From: Gammaproteobacteria bacterium
GTDB taxonomy: Bacteria; Pseudomonadota; Gammaproteobacteria; Steroidobacterales; UBA11654
DNA length: 64,000 nt
Reading direction: 5' to 3'
Assembly (NCBI GenBank): GCA_012965065.1
Contig: DTSX01000111.1
Coordinates: 1 to 64,000, forward strand
Both the position numbers and the translations under genes were made by a program. The first letter of the stretch is position 1. Each line of letters opens with the position of its first letter. Under the pieces are notes generated by a model. That model searched no databases and had not been told where the DNA came from. It was given only the letters and a program-made list of their open reading frames with translations. Positions 42,545 through 52,123 of the stretch are shown one piece after another.

Positions 42545-45004
42545 ATGTCTGATAGACCATATAATCCAAAGAAAATTGAATCAGAAGCTCAAGCGTTCTG
42601 GAAAGAGAATCGTATTTTTGAGGTTCAAGAAGATTCTAGCTTAGAGAAATTCTATTGTTTGTGTATGTTTCCTTACCCCAGCGGAAGGTTGCACATGGGA
42701 CATGTTCGCAATTATACAATTGGTGATGTGATCTCAAGGTATCAGAGAATGTTGGGTAAAAATGTCTTGCAACCAATGGGTTGGGATGCTTTTGGGTTGC
42801 CTGCAGAAGGAGCTGCGATTAAGAATAATATGGCCCCAGCTCAGTGGACCAGAGACAACATTGAATACATGAAGCATCAATTTAATTTGCTTGGTTTTGG
42901 GTACGATTGGAATCGGGAACTTACCACTTGTGATCCAAATTATTACCGATGGGAACAATGGATGTTTTCAAGGTTGTATGCCAAAGGTTTAGCATACAAA
43001 GATAAAGCCATTGTCAATTGGGATCCAGAAGAAAATACTGTCTTGGCGAATGAACAAGTAATTGATGGTAGAGGATGGCGATCAGGGGCTTCTATTGAAC
43101 GACGTGAAATGCCTCAATGGTTTCTTAGGATTACAGACTATTGCGAGGAGCTTCTTTCAGACTTGGATGATTTGGATTGGCCGGAGCCTGTCAAAATTAT
43201 GCAAAGAAACTGGATCGGACGATCAGAAGGAGTTGAGATTGTTTTCGAAGTAGTTGATTCATCCCAACAGTTAACTGTTTATACCACCAGGCCAGACACT
43301 TTATTTGGGGCAACTTATATGGCTTTGGCCCCTGAACACCCTCTCATCCAACCGTTGGCAGAGAAAAACAAGGAGGTCCAAGCATTTTTAGACAAGATAA
43401 AACTTCAGGCTGTTTCTGAAGAAGCCCTTGAAAAAATGGAAAAAATTGGAATTCCATTAGGGCTTGAAGCAATTAACCCAATCAATGGCAACAAAATTCC
43501 TATATGGGCTGCTAATTTCATACTCATGAGCTATGGAACAGGAGCAACAATGTCTGTTCCTGCTCACGATCAGAGAGATTACGATTTTGCAAAGAAATAT
43601 AAATTACCCATTCAGCCAGTGATTGTTCCCAACAAACCTGGGTTGGAGCATGATTTCAATGAAAGCGCTTTTACCCAACTGGGCACATTAATCAATTCAA
43701 ACAAATTTGATGGTATGGATTCTGAGGAGGCAATTGAGGCCATAGGCTCAGAGTTAGAGCAAAAAGAAAAAGGAAAAAAAGTAATCAATTATCGTATGCG
43801 GGATTGGTTAATTTCTAGGCAACGGTACTGGGGCGCTCCAATTCCAATGCTTACCGATGAAAATGGGGACATTTTCCCTGAACGTGATGAGAATTTGCCA
43901 GTAGAACTCCCCGAAAACGTATCCTTTTCTGGGGTGCAGTCACCGATTAAATCAATGAAAGAATTTATTGAATCAGTTGACCCAATATCAAATGAAATCT
44001 ACCAAAGGGAGACTGATACATTTGATACTTTTATGGAATCTTCTTGGTATTATGCACGTTTTTGTTGTCCAGATAATCATGAAAAAATGCTTGATGAGAG
44101 AGCTAACTATTGGTTACCAGTTGATTTATATATTGGGGGTATCGAACATGCAATTCTTCATCTACTGTACGCTCGGTTCTATCACAAACTATTACGAGAC
44201 GAGGGTTTGGTAGAAGTAGATGAACCATTCAAGCGTTTACTGACTCAGGGTATGGTACTAAATGGCGGGTCAAAGATGTCTAAATCTATGGGCAATACCG
44301 TTGATCCAGAGGAGATGATTAATAATTATGGAGCCGACACGGTAAGATTGTTTATGATGTTTGCTGCACCTCCAGAACAGTCATTGGAATGGTCAGATAA
44401 GGCTGTAAATGGTGCGTATCGTTTTTTACGAAAATTTTGGACAATGGTCCTAAACAGAATTGATGACATTTCCAACGTAGACGATATTGATCCGGATGAT
44501 TTTTTTAATGATTCACAGAAAGAGTTGAGAAAAGAGACTCATAAAACCATTGCAAAGGTAAGTGATGATATTGGAAGGAGGTACACTTTCAACACCGCCA
44601 TAGCGGCAATTATGAGTTTGTCTAACCGTGTTTCTAGGTATCAAATAGACACAGACCTTGATCGTAAAGTTGTTCGGGAAGCTCTGGAATCAATGGTTTT
44701 GCTGCTGTCCCCAATTGTGCCTCATATTTGTAATCATTTATGGACTGAGCTTGGCCACCAGACTGCAGTGGTAAATGAACTGTGGCCTACTTTTAACGAA
44801 GATCTAACGGTTGATGCTACATTGGAGATAGTTATTCAGATTAATGGTAAGTTAAGGGCACGCTTGAATGTGGCGGCCAACATCGATGAGGAAACACTTA
44901 AAGAGCTTGCATTCAATGAGCCAAAAATAGCCAAACTTATTGCTGAACAGACAATTAAGAAAACAATCGTAGTACCCGGGAAACTAATTAATATTGTGAC
45001 GTGA
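42545..45004 (+). CDS. leuS: Leucyl-tRNA synthetase
   Basis: Class I enzyme that charges and proofreads tRNA-Leu. HIGH is HMGH at 50-53, and KMSKS lies at 577-581. The editing domain between them has TTRPDTLFGATYMALAPEHP and VPAHDQRD. DWLISRQRYWGAPIP is also typical. Length 819 compares with 860 in E. coli. Its stop overlaps the lptE start (GTGA), as is common for this pair. Confidence 0.97.
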   Translation: MSDRPYNPKKIESEAQAFWKENRIFEVQEDSSLEKFYCLCMFPYPSGRLHMGHVRNYTIGDVISRYQRMLGKNVLQPMGWDAFGLPAEGAAIKNNMAPAQWTRDNIEYMKHQFNLLGFGYDWNRELTTCDPNYYRWEQWMFSRLYAKGLAYKDKAIVNWDPEENTVLANEQVIDGRGWRSGASIERREMPQWFLRITDYCEELLSDLDDLDWPEPVKIMQRNWIGRSEGVEIVFEVVDSSQQLTVYTTRPDTLFGATYMALAPEHPLIQPLAEKNKEVQAFLDKIKLQAVSEEALEKMEKIGIPLGLEAINPINGNKIPIWAANFILMSYGTGATMSVPAHDQRDYDFAKKYKLPIQPVIVPNKPGLEHDFNESAFTQLGTLINSNKFDGMDSEEAIEAIGSELEQKEKGKKVINYRMRDWLISRQRYWGAPIPMLTDENGDIFPERDENLPVELPENVSFSGVQSPIKSMKEFIESVDPISNEIYQRETDTFDTFMESSWYYARFCCPDNHEKMLDERANYWLPVDLYIGGIEHAILHLLYARFYHKLLRDEGLVEVDEPFKRLLTQGMVLNGGSKMSKSMGNTVDPEEMINNYGADTVRLFMMFAAPPEQSLEWSDKAVNGAYRFLRKFWTMVLNRIDDISNVDDIDPDDFFNDSQKELRKETHKTIAKVSDDIGRRYTFNTAIAAIMSLSNRVSRYQIDTDLDRKVVREALESMVLLLSPIVPHICNHLWTELGHQTAVVNELWPTFNEDLTVDATLEIVIQINGKLRARLNVAANIDEETLKELAFNEPKIAKLIAEQTIKKTIVVPGKLINIVT

Positions 45005-45492
45005 TAAATTTATCGAAAAAATTGATAATCATCGTCACATCCTTGCTGCTACTTGGTTGTGGCTTTCAGTTGCAAAACAGTGCTAATTTTGTTGGAAAAT
45101 TAGAAACCCTTTATATCCAAACCACTGATCCATATACTGTTTTTTATCAAACCATTAAGCGACAACTGGTGGGCAATGGCGTTGAAATAACAACTGAAAG
45201 AGCCGCTGCAGAGTTTGTGTTAACCATTCACGCTGATGAATCTGATCAAAGGATTTTATCAGTCTCGGGAAGAAACACACCCATAGAATATGAAGTTTAC
45301 TATCTTGTTAAGTGGTCATTAACTAAGGGCAATCAGGTAATTATCCAGCCAACGAACAGCAATAGATTCCAGGATTACACTTTTGATCAACGTCAATTAT
45401 TGGGAAAATCTACCGAAAGTCGTATCATTCAGGAATCATTGGCGGAGGATATTGTCCAGATGATCTTGGTTAAACTAAACCAATCGTTGTAA
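45001..45492 (+). CDS. lptE: LPS-assembly lipoprotein LptE
   Basis: Outer-membrane lipoprotein that plugs the LptD barrel and helps insert lipopolysaccharide. A lipoprotein signal peptide ends in LLLLGC with Cys20 as lipidation site, followed by GFQLQ. The rest is the small LptE fold. Length 163 is usual. GTG start overlapping leuS by four bases. In most relatives holA follows directly; here tdk comes next, and holA lies 5.3 kb away. LptE sequences diverge, so the call rests on lipobox plus context. Confidence 0.88.
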   Translation: MINLSKKLIIIVTSLLLLGCGFQLQNSANFVGKLETLYIQTTDPYTVFYQTIKRQLVGNGVEITTERAAAEFVLTIHADESDQRILSVSGRNTPIEYEVYYLVKWSLTKGNQVIIQPTNSNRFQDYTFDQRQLLGKSTESRIIQESLAEDIVQMILVKLNQSL

Positions 45493-45496
45493 AGGA

Positions 45497-46081
45497 ATGG
45501 CAAGAATACATTTTATTTATTCGACCATGAATGCAGGCAAGTCGACCGCATTGCTGCAAACTAATTTTAGCTATCTGGAAAAAGGCATGAACACTGTTTT
45601 ATTTACTTCAGAACAAGACAACCGATATGGAAATTCAGAAATTGTTTCAAGAATCGGCTTAAAGAGTAAGGCCGAGACTTTTAAAACCAATGATAATTTG
45701 TTTGATCATGTCTCCAAAGCACATAGTGAAAATGCCATAGACTGTGTATTGATTGATGAAGCACAGTTTTTAACAAAAGGCCAAGTGTATCAATTGGGTC
45801 GAATTGTTGATGAGCTTGATGTTACTGTTTTGGCTTATGGAATCCGGACAGATTTTCGTGGTGAATTGTTTGAAGGCAGCCGTTATTTATTAGCTTGGGC
45901 AGACCATTTAAGTGAAATTAGAACTGTTTGTCATTGTGGACGAAAAGCAACGATGATCGTGCGTGTTGACGATAAAGGAGAGGTTGTTAGAGAAGGAGAA
46001 CAAGTGGAGATAGGTGGCAATGAGAGATATTTATCTTTGTGTCGACTCCATTTTTATCAAGGCATTACAACAAGAACCTAA
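45497..46081 (+). CDS. tdk: Thymidine kinase
   Basis: Phosphorylates thymidine for salvage into dTTP. The P-loop is STMNAGKST (9-17), and the Walker B type CVLIDEAQF lies near 83-91. A zinc site is formed by CHCGRKA and the later LCRLH. Length 194 is typical of the type II enzyme. It starts four bases after lptE and converges with the nucleoside transporter gene, overlapping it by four bases. The two proteins fit one salvage route: uptake, then phosphorylation. Confidence 0.95.
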   Translation: MARIHFIYSTMNAGKSTALLQTNFSYLEKGMNTVLFTSEQDNRYGNSEIVSRIGLKSKAETFKTNDNLFDHVSKAHSENAIDCVLIDEAQFLTKGQVYQLGRIVDELDVTVLAYGIRTDFRGELFEGSRYLLAWADHLSEIRTVCHCGRKATMIVRVDDKGEVVREGEQVEIGGNERYLSLCRLHFYQGITTRT

Positions 46082-47331
46082 TAAATTATCCCTACCACCA
46101 GCCCTGTAAAGCAAGAGGCGAGTGTGGCGGCAACCAACGCTTTACCACTGACAGCAATCAAATCATCCTTTCTCTGAGGTACCATGGTGCCCATTCCACT
46201 TAGCAGAATACCCACACTGGACAAGTTGGCAAAACCACACAGGGCATAGAGCATGATTATTCTACTTCGCTCTGAAAATTCACTGGCATCTATCGCTGCT
46301 AAATTTACGTATGCAACAAACTCATTAAGAATGGTTTTCACACCTAATAAGGAACCACCTAATTGTGCTTCTGCCCACGGTATACCCATGCACCAAGCAA
46401 TCGGAGAGAAAATCCAGCCGGCAATCCTTTCTAGAGAAAGAGCCTCTCCAGCAACTACTGGCAGTGTTCCAAGACCATAATTTACCAGAGTTACAAGCGA
46501 TATCAGTACCAATAAGAGTGCTGCGATGCTCAAAGTTATTTGCAATCCATCTTGGGTCCCCCGCGTCAACGCATCCATTGTGCTTCTGTACAACTGAGAT
46601 TTCTCAATTGCACTTTGATCTTCTGTCTTTTGATCACTAGGCATCATAATATTGGCGTACATGATTGCAGCTGGTACAGAGATGATTGAAGCGGTTAAAA
46701 AGTGACCAATAAGTGCGGTTCCGTAAAGGTCAGCTAGCATGGTGGTATAGACAACCATCACACCTCCTGAAATTGTTGACATTCCAACTGTCATGAGCAC
46801 AAGCAATTCATGTTTTGTCATTTGTCCGAGATACGGTCTGATCAACAATGGCGCCTCCACTTGACCAAAAATTATGTTTGCAGTTGCACTTAAACCGACC
46901 GGCCCACCTACGTTAAGCGGTTTTTTGAACAGCAGAGAAATAAATTTGATAATTATCGGAAGTATTCTCCAGTGCCAGAAAATTGCAGCGATAGCTGACA
47001 CAACAATAATCAACATTAACCCAGAAAATATAAATATATTGGCGCTGGCAGGGTTGGTCACCTCAAAGGGTTTTGGTGTACCATCGGCAAGGTAACCAAA
47101 AACAAATCCAGTGCCTTGATCTGTGGCAGCCTTTAAGGCTAAAACTCCCTGGGATATACTTTCAAAAAAAGCAGTGATGAACGGTACTTTAATAAGCAGA
47201 ATTGCAAGCACAAACTGGAGCAATATCGCATTGAACAAATACTTAGGATTGATTTTTTTTGCATTATTGCTAAATACTGCCCCTATCAGCAGTAAAAGTG
47301 ATGCGCCTATTATAATTTGCAGGTAATACAT
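46078..47331 (-). CDS. Concentrative nucleoside transporter (NupC/CNT family)
   Basis: Inner-membrane symporter that takes up nucleosides with protons or sodium. The 417 residues show about ten hydrophobic segments. The CNT core motif GQVEAPLLIRPYLGQMT and the region MTVGMSTISGGVMVVY are conserved, as is the later LCGFANLSSVGI. The exact substrate cannot be read from sequence. It lies 12 bases after the oxygenase gene on the same strand, so the two likely share an mRNA, and it overlaps tdk at the 3' end. Confidence 0.92.
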   Translation of the reverse strand: MYYLQIIIGASLLLLIGAVFSNNAKKINPKYLFNAILLQFVLAILLIKVPFITAFFESISQGVLALKAATDQGTGFVFGYLADGTPKPFEVTNPASANIFIFSGLMLIIVVSAIAAIFWHWRILPIIIKFISLLFKKPLNVGGPVGLSATANIIFGQVEAPLLIRPYLGQMTKHELLVLMTVGMSTISGGVMVVYTTMLADLYGTALIGHFLTASIISVPAAIMYANIMMPSDQKTEDQSAIEKSQLYRSTMDALTRGTQDGLQITLSIAALLLVLISLVTLVNYGLGTLPVVAGEALSLERIAGWIFSPIAWCMGIPWAEAQLGGSLLGVKTILNEFVAYVNLAAIDASEFSERSRIIMLYALCGFANLSSVGILLSGMGTMVPQRKDDLIAVSGKALVAATLASCFTGLVVGIIY

Positions 47332-47343
47332 GTAGATACCATT

Positions 47344-48273
47344 CTACAAAAGTTTTATTTCATATAAACGTTGTTGAAGAAAATCATCAGACAAAATACT
47401 TTCTGTGTAAAGATTGGGGTTTTCTTCATCAATACAGGATGCCAAGGTTTCAATGACCCAATCCGGATTAGGATGTAGGAAAAAAGGTATTGAATATCGG
47501 GAAGTATTTTTAATCTCATCAGAATCGGAAGTAACTCTGTGAATTGCAGAAGGTAATTGATTGTTTGTGAACCGTTCCAACATATCACCAACGTTGCAGA
47601 GGATGGTTTCTTGTCCAGTTTCAGCTGGGATCCATTTGTTGTTTTTAAGTATTTCTAAGCCGGGTTTGTGACCACCTATCAGTAGGGTTATTAAATTGAT
47701 GTCACCGTGAGGCCCAGAGCGATCACCCAATTCTTTCGCAATTATGGGTGGGTAATGAATGGCACGTAATACACTGTTCCCTTGATCAATAAATCCATCA
47801 AAATAATGTGAATCAAGGCTCAAATGGATGCTTATTGCTTGCATCAATTGTTTTCCAAATCGATCAAATTCTCGAAACAACCGCTGAATTTTAGTTTTAA
47901 ATTCTGGCATTTCAGAAACAAAGCAATTATCGAACATAAATTGTTTGTACGGATGTTGTTCCGGCAGATCCCTTCCCATTTGCCAAAATTCTTTTAAATC
48001 TGCATGTTCACCATCCTTTGGGGTTTCAATTTTGTAGGGTGTGTAGCCTCTTGCTCCACCAATATCTTTATCAAAATACTTCATTTTTAATGCTGTTGGC
48101 TGCCCAAAAAATTCTTTGAAGAGGGCAATTGAATCGTCAACTAAATCTTTGGTTATGGGGTGATTGGTAACTCCGCAAAAGCCGATGGATTTAAGACTGT
48201 TGCCAAACAAATGAGCAAATTTTTCTGGATCCTTATCCCAAAGATCGAAGTTGATTTCTCTGATCGAATCCAC
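47344..48273 (-). CDS. Iron/2-oxoglutarate-dependent oxygenase (isopenicillin N synthase-like)
   Basis: Non-haem iron dioxygenase of the isopenicillin N synthase fold. The iron ligands are His189 and Asp191 (PHGDINLITLL) and His245 (SAIHRV). Arg259 and Ser261 (RYS) fit 2-oxoglutarate binding. The N-terminal DIOX_N-like part includes GFCGVTNHPI and GARGYTPY. Length 309 is normal. The substrate is unknown. The family also contains fungal thymine 7-hydroxylase, and the neighbours are a nucleoside transporter and thymidine kinase, so a pyrimidine substrate is a reasonable but unproven idea. Confidence 0.88.
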   Translation of the reverse strand: MDSIREINFDLWDKDPEKFAHLFGNSLKSIGFCGVTNHPITKDLVDDSIALFKEFFGQPTALKMKYFDKDIGGARGYTPYKIETPKDGEHADLKEFWQMGRDLPEQHPYKQFMFDNCFVSEMPEFKTKIQRLFREFDRFGKQLMQAISIHLSLDSHYFDGFIDQGNSVLRAIHYPPIIAKELGDRSGPHGDINLITLLIGGHKPGLEILKNNKWIPAETGQETILCNVGDMLERFTNNQLPSAIHRVTSDSDEIKNTSRYSIPFFLHPNPDWVIETLASCIDEENPNLYTESILSDDFLQQRLYEIKLL

Positions 48274-48400
48274 TATGACTCAGACTGTAGTTTGGTTGGT
48301 TATCTGAGAGAAAATATTTTCTGTTTTCACTGAACGAACCTCAGTATCTTCTTGCAACATTAGGTATTATAACTTTGGAAAGAGGATTTAAACTATTTTA

Positions 48401-49771
48401 ATGAAAATAAAACTATACAATACTTTTTCTGGCAAAAAGGAAGAATTCAATCCGATTCAACCGAACCGAGTTTCAATGTATATCTGCGGACCGACAGTCT
48501 ATAGTTCTCCGCACATTGGCAATGCAAGAGGCCCTGTTATTTTCGATGTCTTGGCCAAACTACTGAGGATGAATTATGAACTAACTTATGTTCGAAACAT
48601 CACTGATCTTGACGATAAAATTTATCAGGCAGCCAAGGATGAAGGAACCGATATTAATTCCATTACCAAAAGGTACACGGATATTTACCAAGAAGATATG
48701 AAGGCTCTGGGAGTCCACAAGCCTGATGTTGAGCCTAGAGCAACTGACCATGTCCCTCAAATGATTGAGATGATAAACAAACTGTTGACGACTGGTCACG
48801 CCTATGTCAGGGAGGAGCATGTGCTGTTTAGTGTCGACTCTTTTCCGGACTACGGTCAATTGTCCAACCGGCAACAGGAAGATCTGATCCCAGGTTCTCG
48901 TGTGGAGATTGCCACTTACAAAAATAATCCAAATGACTTTGTACTTTGGAAGCCTTCAACATCTGATCTTCCAGGATGGGAAAGCCCATGGGGTTTTGGC
49001 AGACCTGGATGGCATTTGGAATGCTCTACGATGGCTAAGAGTTACCTTGGAGAAACCATCGACATACATGGCGGTGGCAGTGACTTAATTTTTCCCCACC
49101 ATGAAAATGAACTGGCACAGAGCATGTGTAGCCATATGGGCAAGAATTTTTGTAATTACTGGGTCCATCATGGACTTGTGGACTTTAAAAAAACAAAAAT
49201 GTCAAAATCCGAAGGCAATATTTTGTTGATTAGAGATCTTCTTAGTATTTCTTCTGGTGAGGTCGTTCGACTCGCATTACTCAGTACTAAATACCGCCAG
49301 CTGATTAATTGGAGCGAGGACTTGATTTTAGAATCTAAGAAAAAACTGGATCGACTCTACAGGGCACTTCAGTCTTGTCCCGATGATAATCTCGAAGGCA
49401 AACCATCTGAGAAAGTACTACAAGCACTTTGTGATGATCTTAATACCCCTATGGCATTGGCTGAGTTGTTCAAAATAGCCAGAGAGATTAATAGCACTAA
49501 AGATAAGGGGAAATTGATTGTTTTAGCGTCAAATCTGAAAGCTTCTAGCGAGTTAATGGGATTGTTGCAGTCGACTCCTGACCAATGGTTTAAATCTGCT
49601 TCCAATGACTCTTTAGCGCCTGAGGAAATAGAGGATATGATCAAACAACGAGAATTAGCCAGATCTTCCAAAAATTTTACTGAGGCTGACGAGATCAGAA
49701 ACAGGTTACTTCGTTCCGGTGTAATTATCGAAGATGGATTTGATGGCACACGCTGGAGGTTTTTGGATTAG
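48401..49771 (+). CDS. cysS: Cysteinyl-tRNA synthetase
   Basis: Class I enzyme that charges tRNA-Cys. Cys29 in YICGPTVYSSPHIGNARG begins the zinc site and the HIGH motif (HIGN, 38-41). WHLECS and the HHENE pair supply the other zinc ligands, and KMSKS lies at 266-270. Length 456 compares with 461 in E. coli. AGAGGA lies about 13 bases before ATG. sufE follows after nine bases: a sulfur carrier next to a cysteine-handling enzyme. Confidence 0.96.
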   Translation: MKIKLYNTFSGKKEEFNPIQPNRVSMYICGPTVYSSPHIGNARGPVIFDVLAKLLRMNYELTYVRNITDLDDKIYQAAKDEGTDINSITKRYTDIYQEDMKALGVHKPDVEPRATDHVPQMIEMINKLLTTGHAYVREEHVLFSVDSFPDYGQLSNRQQEDLIPGSRVEIATYKNNPNDFVLWKPSTSDLPGWESPWGFGRPGWHLECSTMAKSYLGETIDIHGGGSDLIFPHHENELAQSMCSHMGKNFCNYWVHHGLVDFKKTKMSKSEGNILLIRDLLSISSGEVVRLALLSTKYRQLINWSEDLILESKKKLDRLYRALQSCPDDNLEGKPSEKVLQALCDDLNTPMALAELFKIAREINSTKDKGKLIVLASNLKASSELMGLLQSTPDQWFKSASNDSLAPEEIEDMIKQRELARSSKNFTEADEIRNRLLRSGVIIEDGFDGTRWRFLD

Positions 49772-49780
49772 AATACTCAT

Positions 49781-50239
49781 ATGAATGTATTGCTATTGAA
49801 ATCGGTTAAAGAAATTGAACTGGAGATATCGCAAGAATTTGAGATTTTCGACAGTTGGATGGATCGATATGAATATATCATTGACCTTGGAAGGCAATTA
49901 TCTTCATTCCCAGATGAATGGAAAATTGAGGAGAATAAAGTTCAGGGTTGCCAATCACAGGTCTGGTTCAAAACCGAGTTAAAGAACAACTTGTTTGTTT
50001 GCCAGGCCATCAGTGATTCTGCCATAGTGTCTGGTTTAATAGCGCTGTTGCTAAGGATTTACAACCAAAAAGATCCCAGTGATATTGTTGCCACAAACCC
50101 AACCTTTGTATCCGTGATTGGCTTGGACGAGCATCTGAGTCCAACTCGGAATAACGGTTTAAATGTAATGCTGCAAAAAATCAAAAATGATGCCAGAAAT
50201 ATGGTTTTAGATCAACAACTTAAGACAAAATTGAATTGA
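49781..50239 (+). CDS. sufE: SufE-family sulfur acceptor protein
   Basis: Accepts persulfide sulfur from a SufS- or CsdA-type cysteine desulfurase for iron-sulfur cluster assembly. The active Cys57 lies in the family motif VQGCQSQVW, after EWKIEENK. Length 152 is a little above the usual 138-147. No sufS lies in the window, so it could equally be a CsdE-type protein. It is overlapped or touched by yidD. Confidence 0.9.
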   Translation: MNVLLLKSVKEIELEISQEFEIFDSWMDRYEYIIDLGRQLSSFPDEWKIEENKVQGCQSQVWFKTELKNNLFVCQAISDSAIVSGLIALLLRIYNQKDPSDIVATNPTFVSVIGLDEHLSPTRNNGLNVMLQKIKNDARNMVLDQQLKTKLN

Positions 50240-50250
50240 TTTATACAATT

Positions 50251-50505
50251 ATGCTTACCCCAGAAAAACTAACAAAATTTACCATAAAAGCTTACCAAAG
50301 GTTCTTGTCACCTTTTTTCAAACCAACCTGTCGATTTCAGCCAACCTGCTCGCAATACGCGATGGAAGCACTGGACCGTTTTGGATTTATCAAAGGTATT
50401 TACTTATCACTTTCCAGAATTCTCCGTTGCAACCCTTTGTTTGCTTTTGGTCATGATCCTGTTCCTGAACAGTTTCATTTTATCACTCGTCTCAAGAAGT
50501 CCTAA
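50251..50505 (+). CDS. yidD: Membrane protein insertion efficiency factor YidD
   Basis: Small membrane-associated protein that aids YidC-dependent insertion. The family pattern AYQRFLSPFFKPTCRFQPTC followed by SQYAMEALDRFG and FGHDPVP is clear, with three conserved Cys. ATG 50251 gives 84 residues starting MLTPEKL; a TTG at 50236 overlapping the sufE stop would add five. It is usually found between rnpA and yidC; here it is separated from them and lies with sufE and holA. Confidence 0.9.
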   Translation: MLTPEKLTKFTIKAYQRFLSPFFKPTCRFQPTCSQYAMEALDRFGFIKGIYLSLSRILRCNPLFAFGHDPVPEQFHFITRLKKS

Positions 50506-50508
50506 ACC

Positions 50509-50766
50509 ATGGATCCGAACCTGCTAAACATCATTTGCTGTCCAGTTACCAGAGAAAAATTGAGTACAGCCACGCCTAAACAACTCGCATTAATCAATGC
50601 TGAAATTGCCAACAATACACTCACAAAACTGGACGGATCAATAGCTGAAAACCCGCAATCTAAGGCACTCATTAATGCTACTAAAACACTGTTGTATCCG
50701 ATTGAAGAAGACATCCCGATCTTGCTGGAAAACGAAGCTATCGAGCTTAAGGGGATAGTTATTTGA
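50509..50766 (+). CDS. Trm112-like small protein
   Basis: Eighty-five residues with the family frame: LLNIICCPVTREKL at the start, YPIEEDIPILLENEAIEL near the end. In the eukaryotic family such proteins activate methyltransferases; the bacterial role is not settled. The zinc CxxC pairs are not kept (CCPVT only), as in several bacterial members. The middle carries a longer Ala/Asn-rich insertion. It starts three bases after yidD and overlaps holA by four. Confidence 0.8.
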   Translation: MDPNLLNIICCPVTREKLSTATPKQLALINAEIANNTLTKLDGSIAENPQSKALINATKTLLYPIEEDIPILLENEAIELKGIVI

Positions 50767-51776
50767 AACTCTCAAGTAATGAATTGGCAAAGCATCTTGC
50801 CAAGGCCATTCATTCAATTTATTTTATCTCTGGTGTTGAGGATTTATTGATCATTGAGTCCTTAGATCAAATCAGAAAGGCAGCAATTAGCAATGATTTT
50901 ACCGACAAGGTTGCCTTCACAGTTTCAGGACAGTTCAACTGGAGTGAGGTTGATAATTGTTTCAAAAACCAGTCTCTATTCGGGGGCAAACAATTCGTAG
51001 AAATTCACATTCCCAGTTCCAAGCCAGGTAAAAAGGGTTCAGAAGCAATCACAAACTTAATTGCCAACCTCCCTGAAGATGCTTTGCTTGTGGTGGTTGC
51101 AGGCAAACTTGAAAAGAGTACTAAACAAGCGAAATGGGTGAAAGAACTCTTGAAGCATGCAACTGTCATTGACTGCCAAAAAGTTTACCTATCTCAATTT
51201 TCAAGCTGGCTACAAAATAGATTGACAGCCTATGATTTGGGTATAGATCGTGATGCATTGGAAATGTTCGTGGCACTTACTGAGGGCAACTTAATTGTCG
51301 CTAAGCAGTCAATTGAACGTTTGTTGATGATGGAAGTCACTGGAAGAGTAACCATGGAAGATGTTTCTCAATGCGTGGCTGATGGGGCACACTTTGATTT
51401 ATTTCAATTGACGGAAGCAGCAATAATGAGGAAACCTGAAAGAGTGCACCGTATTTTTGAACGCTTAAAAAGCGAAGGCATGCGACCAGAACAAATGCTA
51501 GCCGTGTTGTACTGGGAGATTAAAAACTTGATGGATGCCTCGTTGGACATTGATAATGGTTTATCGGTCAAACAAGCAATGCAAAAGGCCAACATCTGGC
51601 AAAGCAAACAAAAGATTATAGGACCGTATCTTGCCTCTCAACCTAAGGAAAAAATTGATCAATTAGTCCACCAAGCATGCAAAGTTGACAACGTTATTAA
51701 AGGAGTTGATTTGGGTAGTCCTTGGGAAGAGATTGGTCTTTTATTGTTTATGTTCTCAGTACCTGAACCTGCTTAA
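50763..51776 (+). CDS. holA: DNA polymerase III delta subunit
   Basis: Opens the sliding clamp as part of the clamp loader. The chain follows the family in order: EDLLIIESLDQIRKAA, the clamp-binding region NQSLFGGKQFVEIHIP, the middle helical domain, and the C-terminal collar domain. Length 337 compares with 343 in E. coli. The start is TTG with AAGGGG upstream in the preceding gene. It precedes rsfS by six bases. In E. coli nadD lies between; here it is missing. Confidence 0.92.
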   Translation: MKLSSNELAKHLAKAIHSIYFISGVEDLLIIESLDQIRKAAISNDFTDKVAFTVSGQFNWSEVDNCFKNQSLFGGKQFVEIHIPSSKPGKKGSEAITNLIANLPEDALLVVVAGKLEKSTKQAKWVKELLKHATVIDCQKVYLSQFSSWLQNRLTAYDLGIDRDALEMFVALTEGNLIVAKQSIERLLMMEVTGRVTMEDVSQCVADGAHFDLFQLTEAAIMRKPERVHRIFERLKSEGMRPEQMLAVLYWEIKNLMDASLDIDNGLSVKQAMQKANIWQSKQKIIGPYLASQPKEKIDQLVHQACKVDNVIKGVDLGSPWEEIGLLLFMFSVPEPA

Positions 51777-51782
51777 GGATCG

Positions 51783-52121
51783 ATGCAAAAAGACCTCCTA
51801 GAATTAACCTTGACCACACTCGATGGCATGAAAGCAAAGGCAGTTAATAATATGAATGTTTCTGCATTGACCGACATTAGTGATTATATGATTTTTTCCA
51901 CCGGTAACTCGTCTAGGCATGTTCGTTCAATTGCCGATAAAATTGCTGAGAATGTTAAAAAAGAGGGCCATTCAATTTTGGGTATTGAAGGCTATGAAAG
52001 ATCACAATGGGTACTGATTGATCTCGGAAACATCATAGTGCATATCATGTTAGCGGAAACCAGGGAATTCTATAAATTGGAGGACTTATGGAGTCTTGGT
52101 CTTAGAGAAGAAGCGCCATAG
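51783..52121 (+). CDS. rsfS: Ribosome silencing factor RsfS
   Basis: Binds L14 and blocks subunit joining when nutrients are low. The family motifs DYMIFSTGNSSRHVRSIADK and GYERSQWVLIDLGNIIVHIM are present. Length 112 compares with 105 in E. coli. It lies between holA and rlmH as in many gammaproteobacteria; its target rplN is in the same window. Confidence 0.95.
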   Translation: MQKDLLELTLTTLDGMKAKAVNNMNVSALTDISDYMIFSTGNSSRHVRSIADKIAENVKKEGHSILGIEGYERSQWVLIDLGNIIVHIMLAETREFYKLEDLWSLGLREEAP

Positions 52122-52123
52122 AA

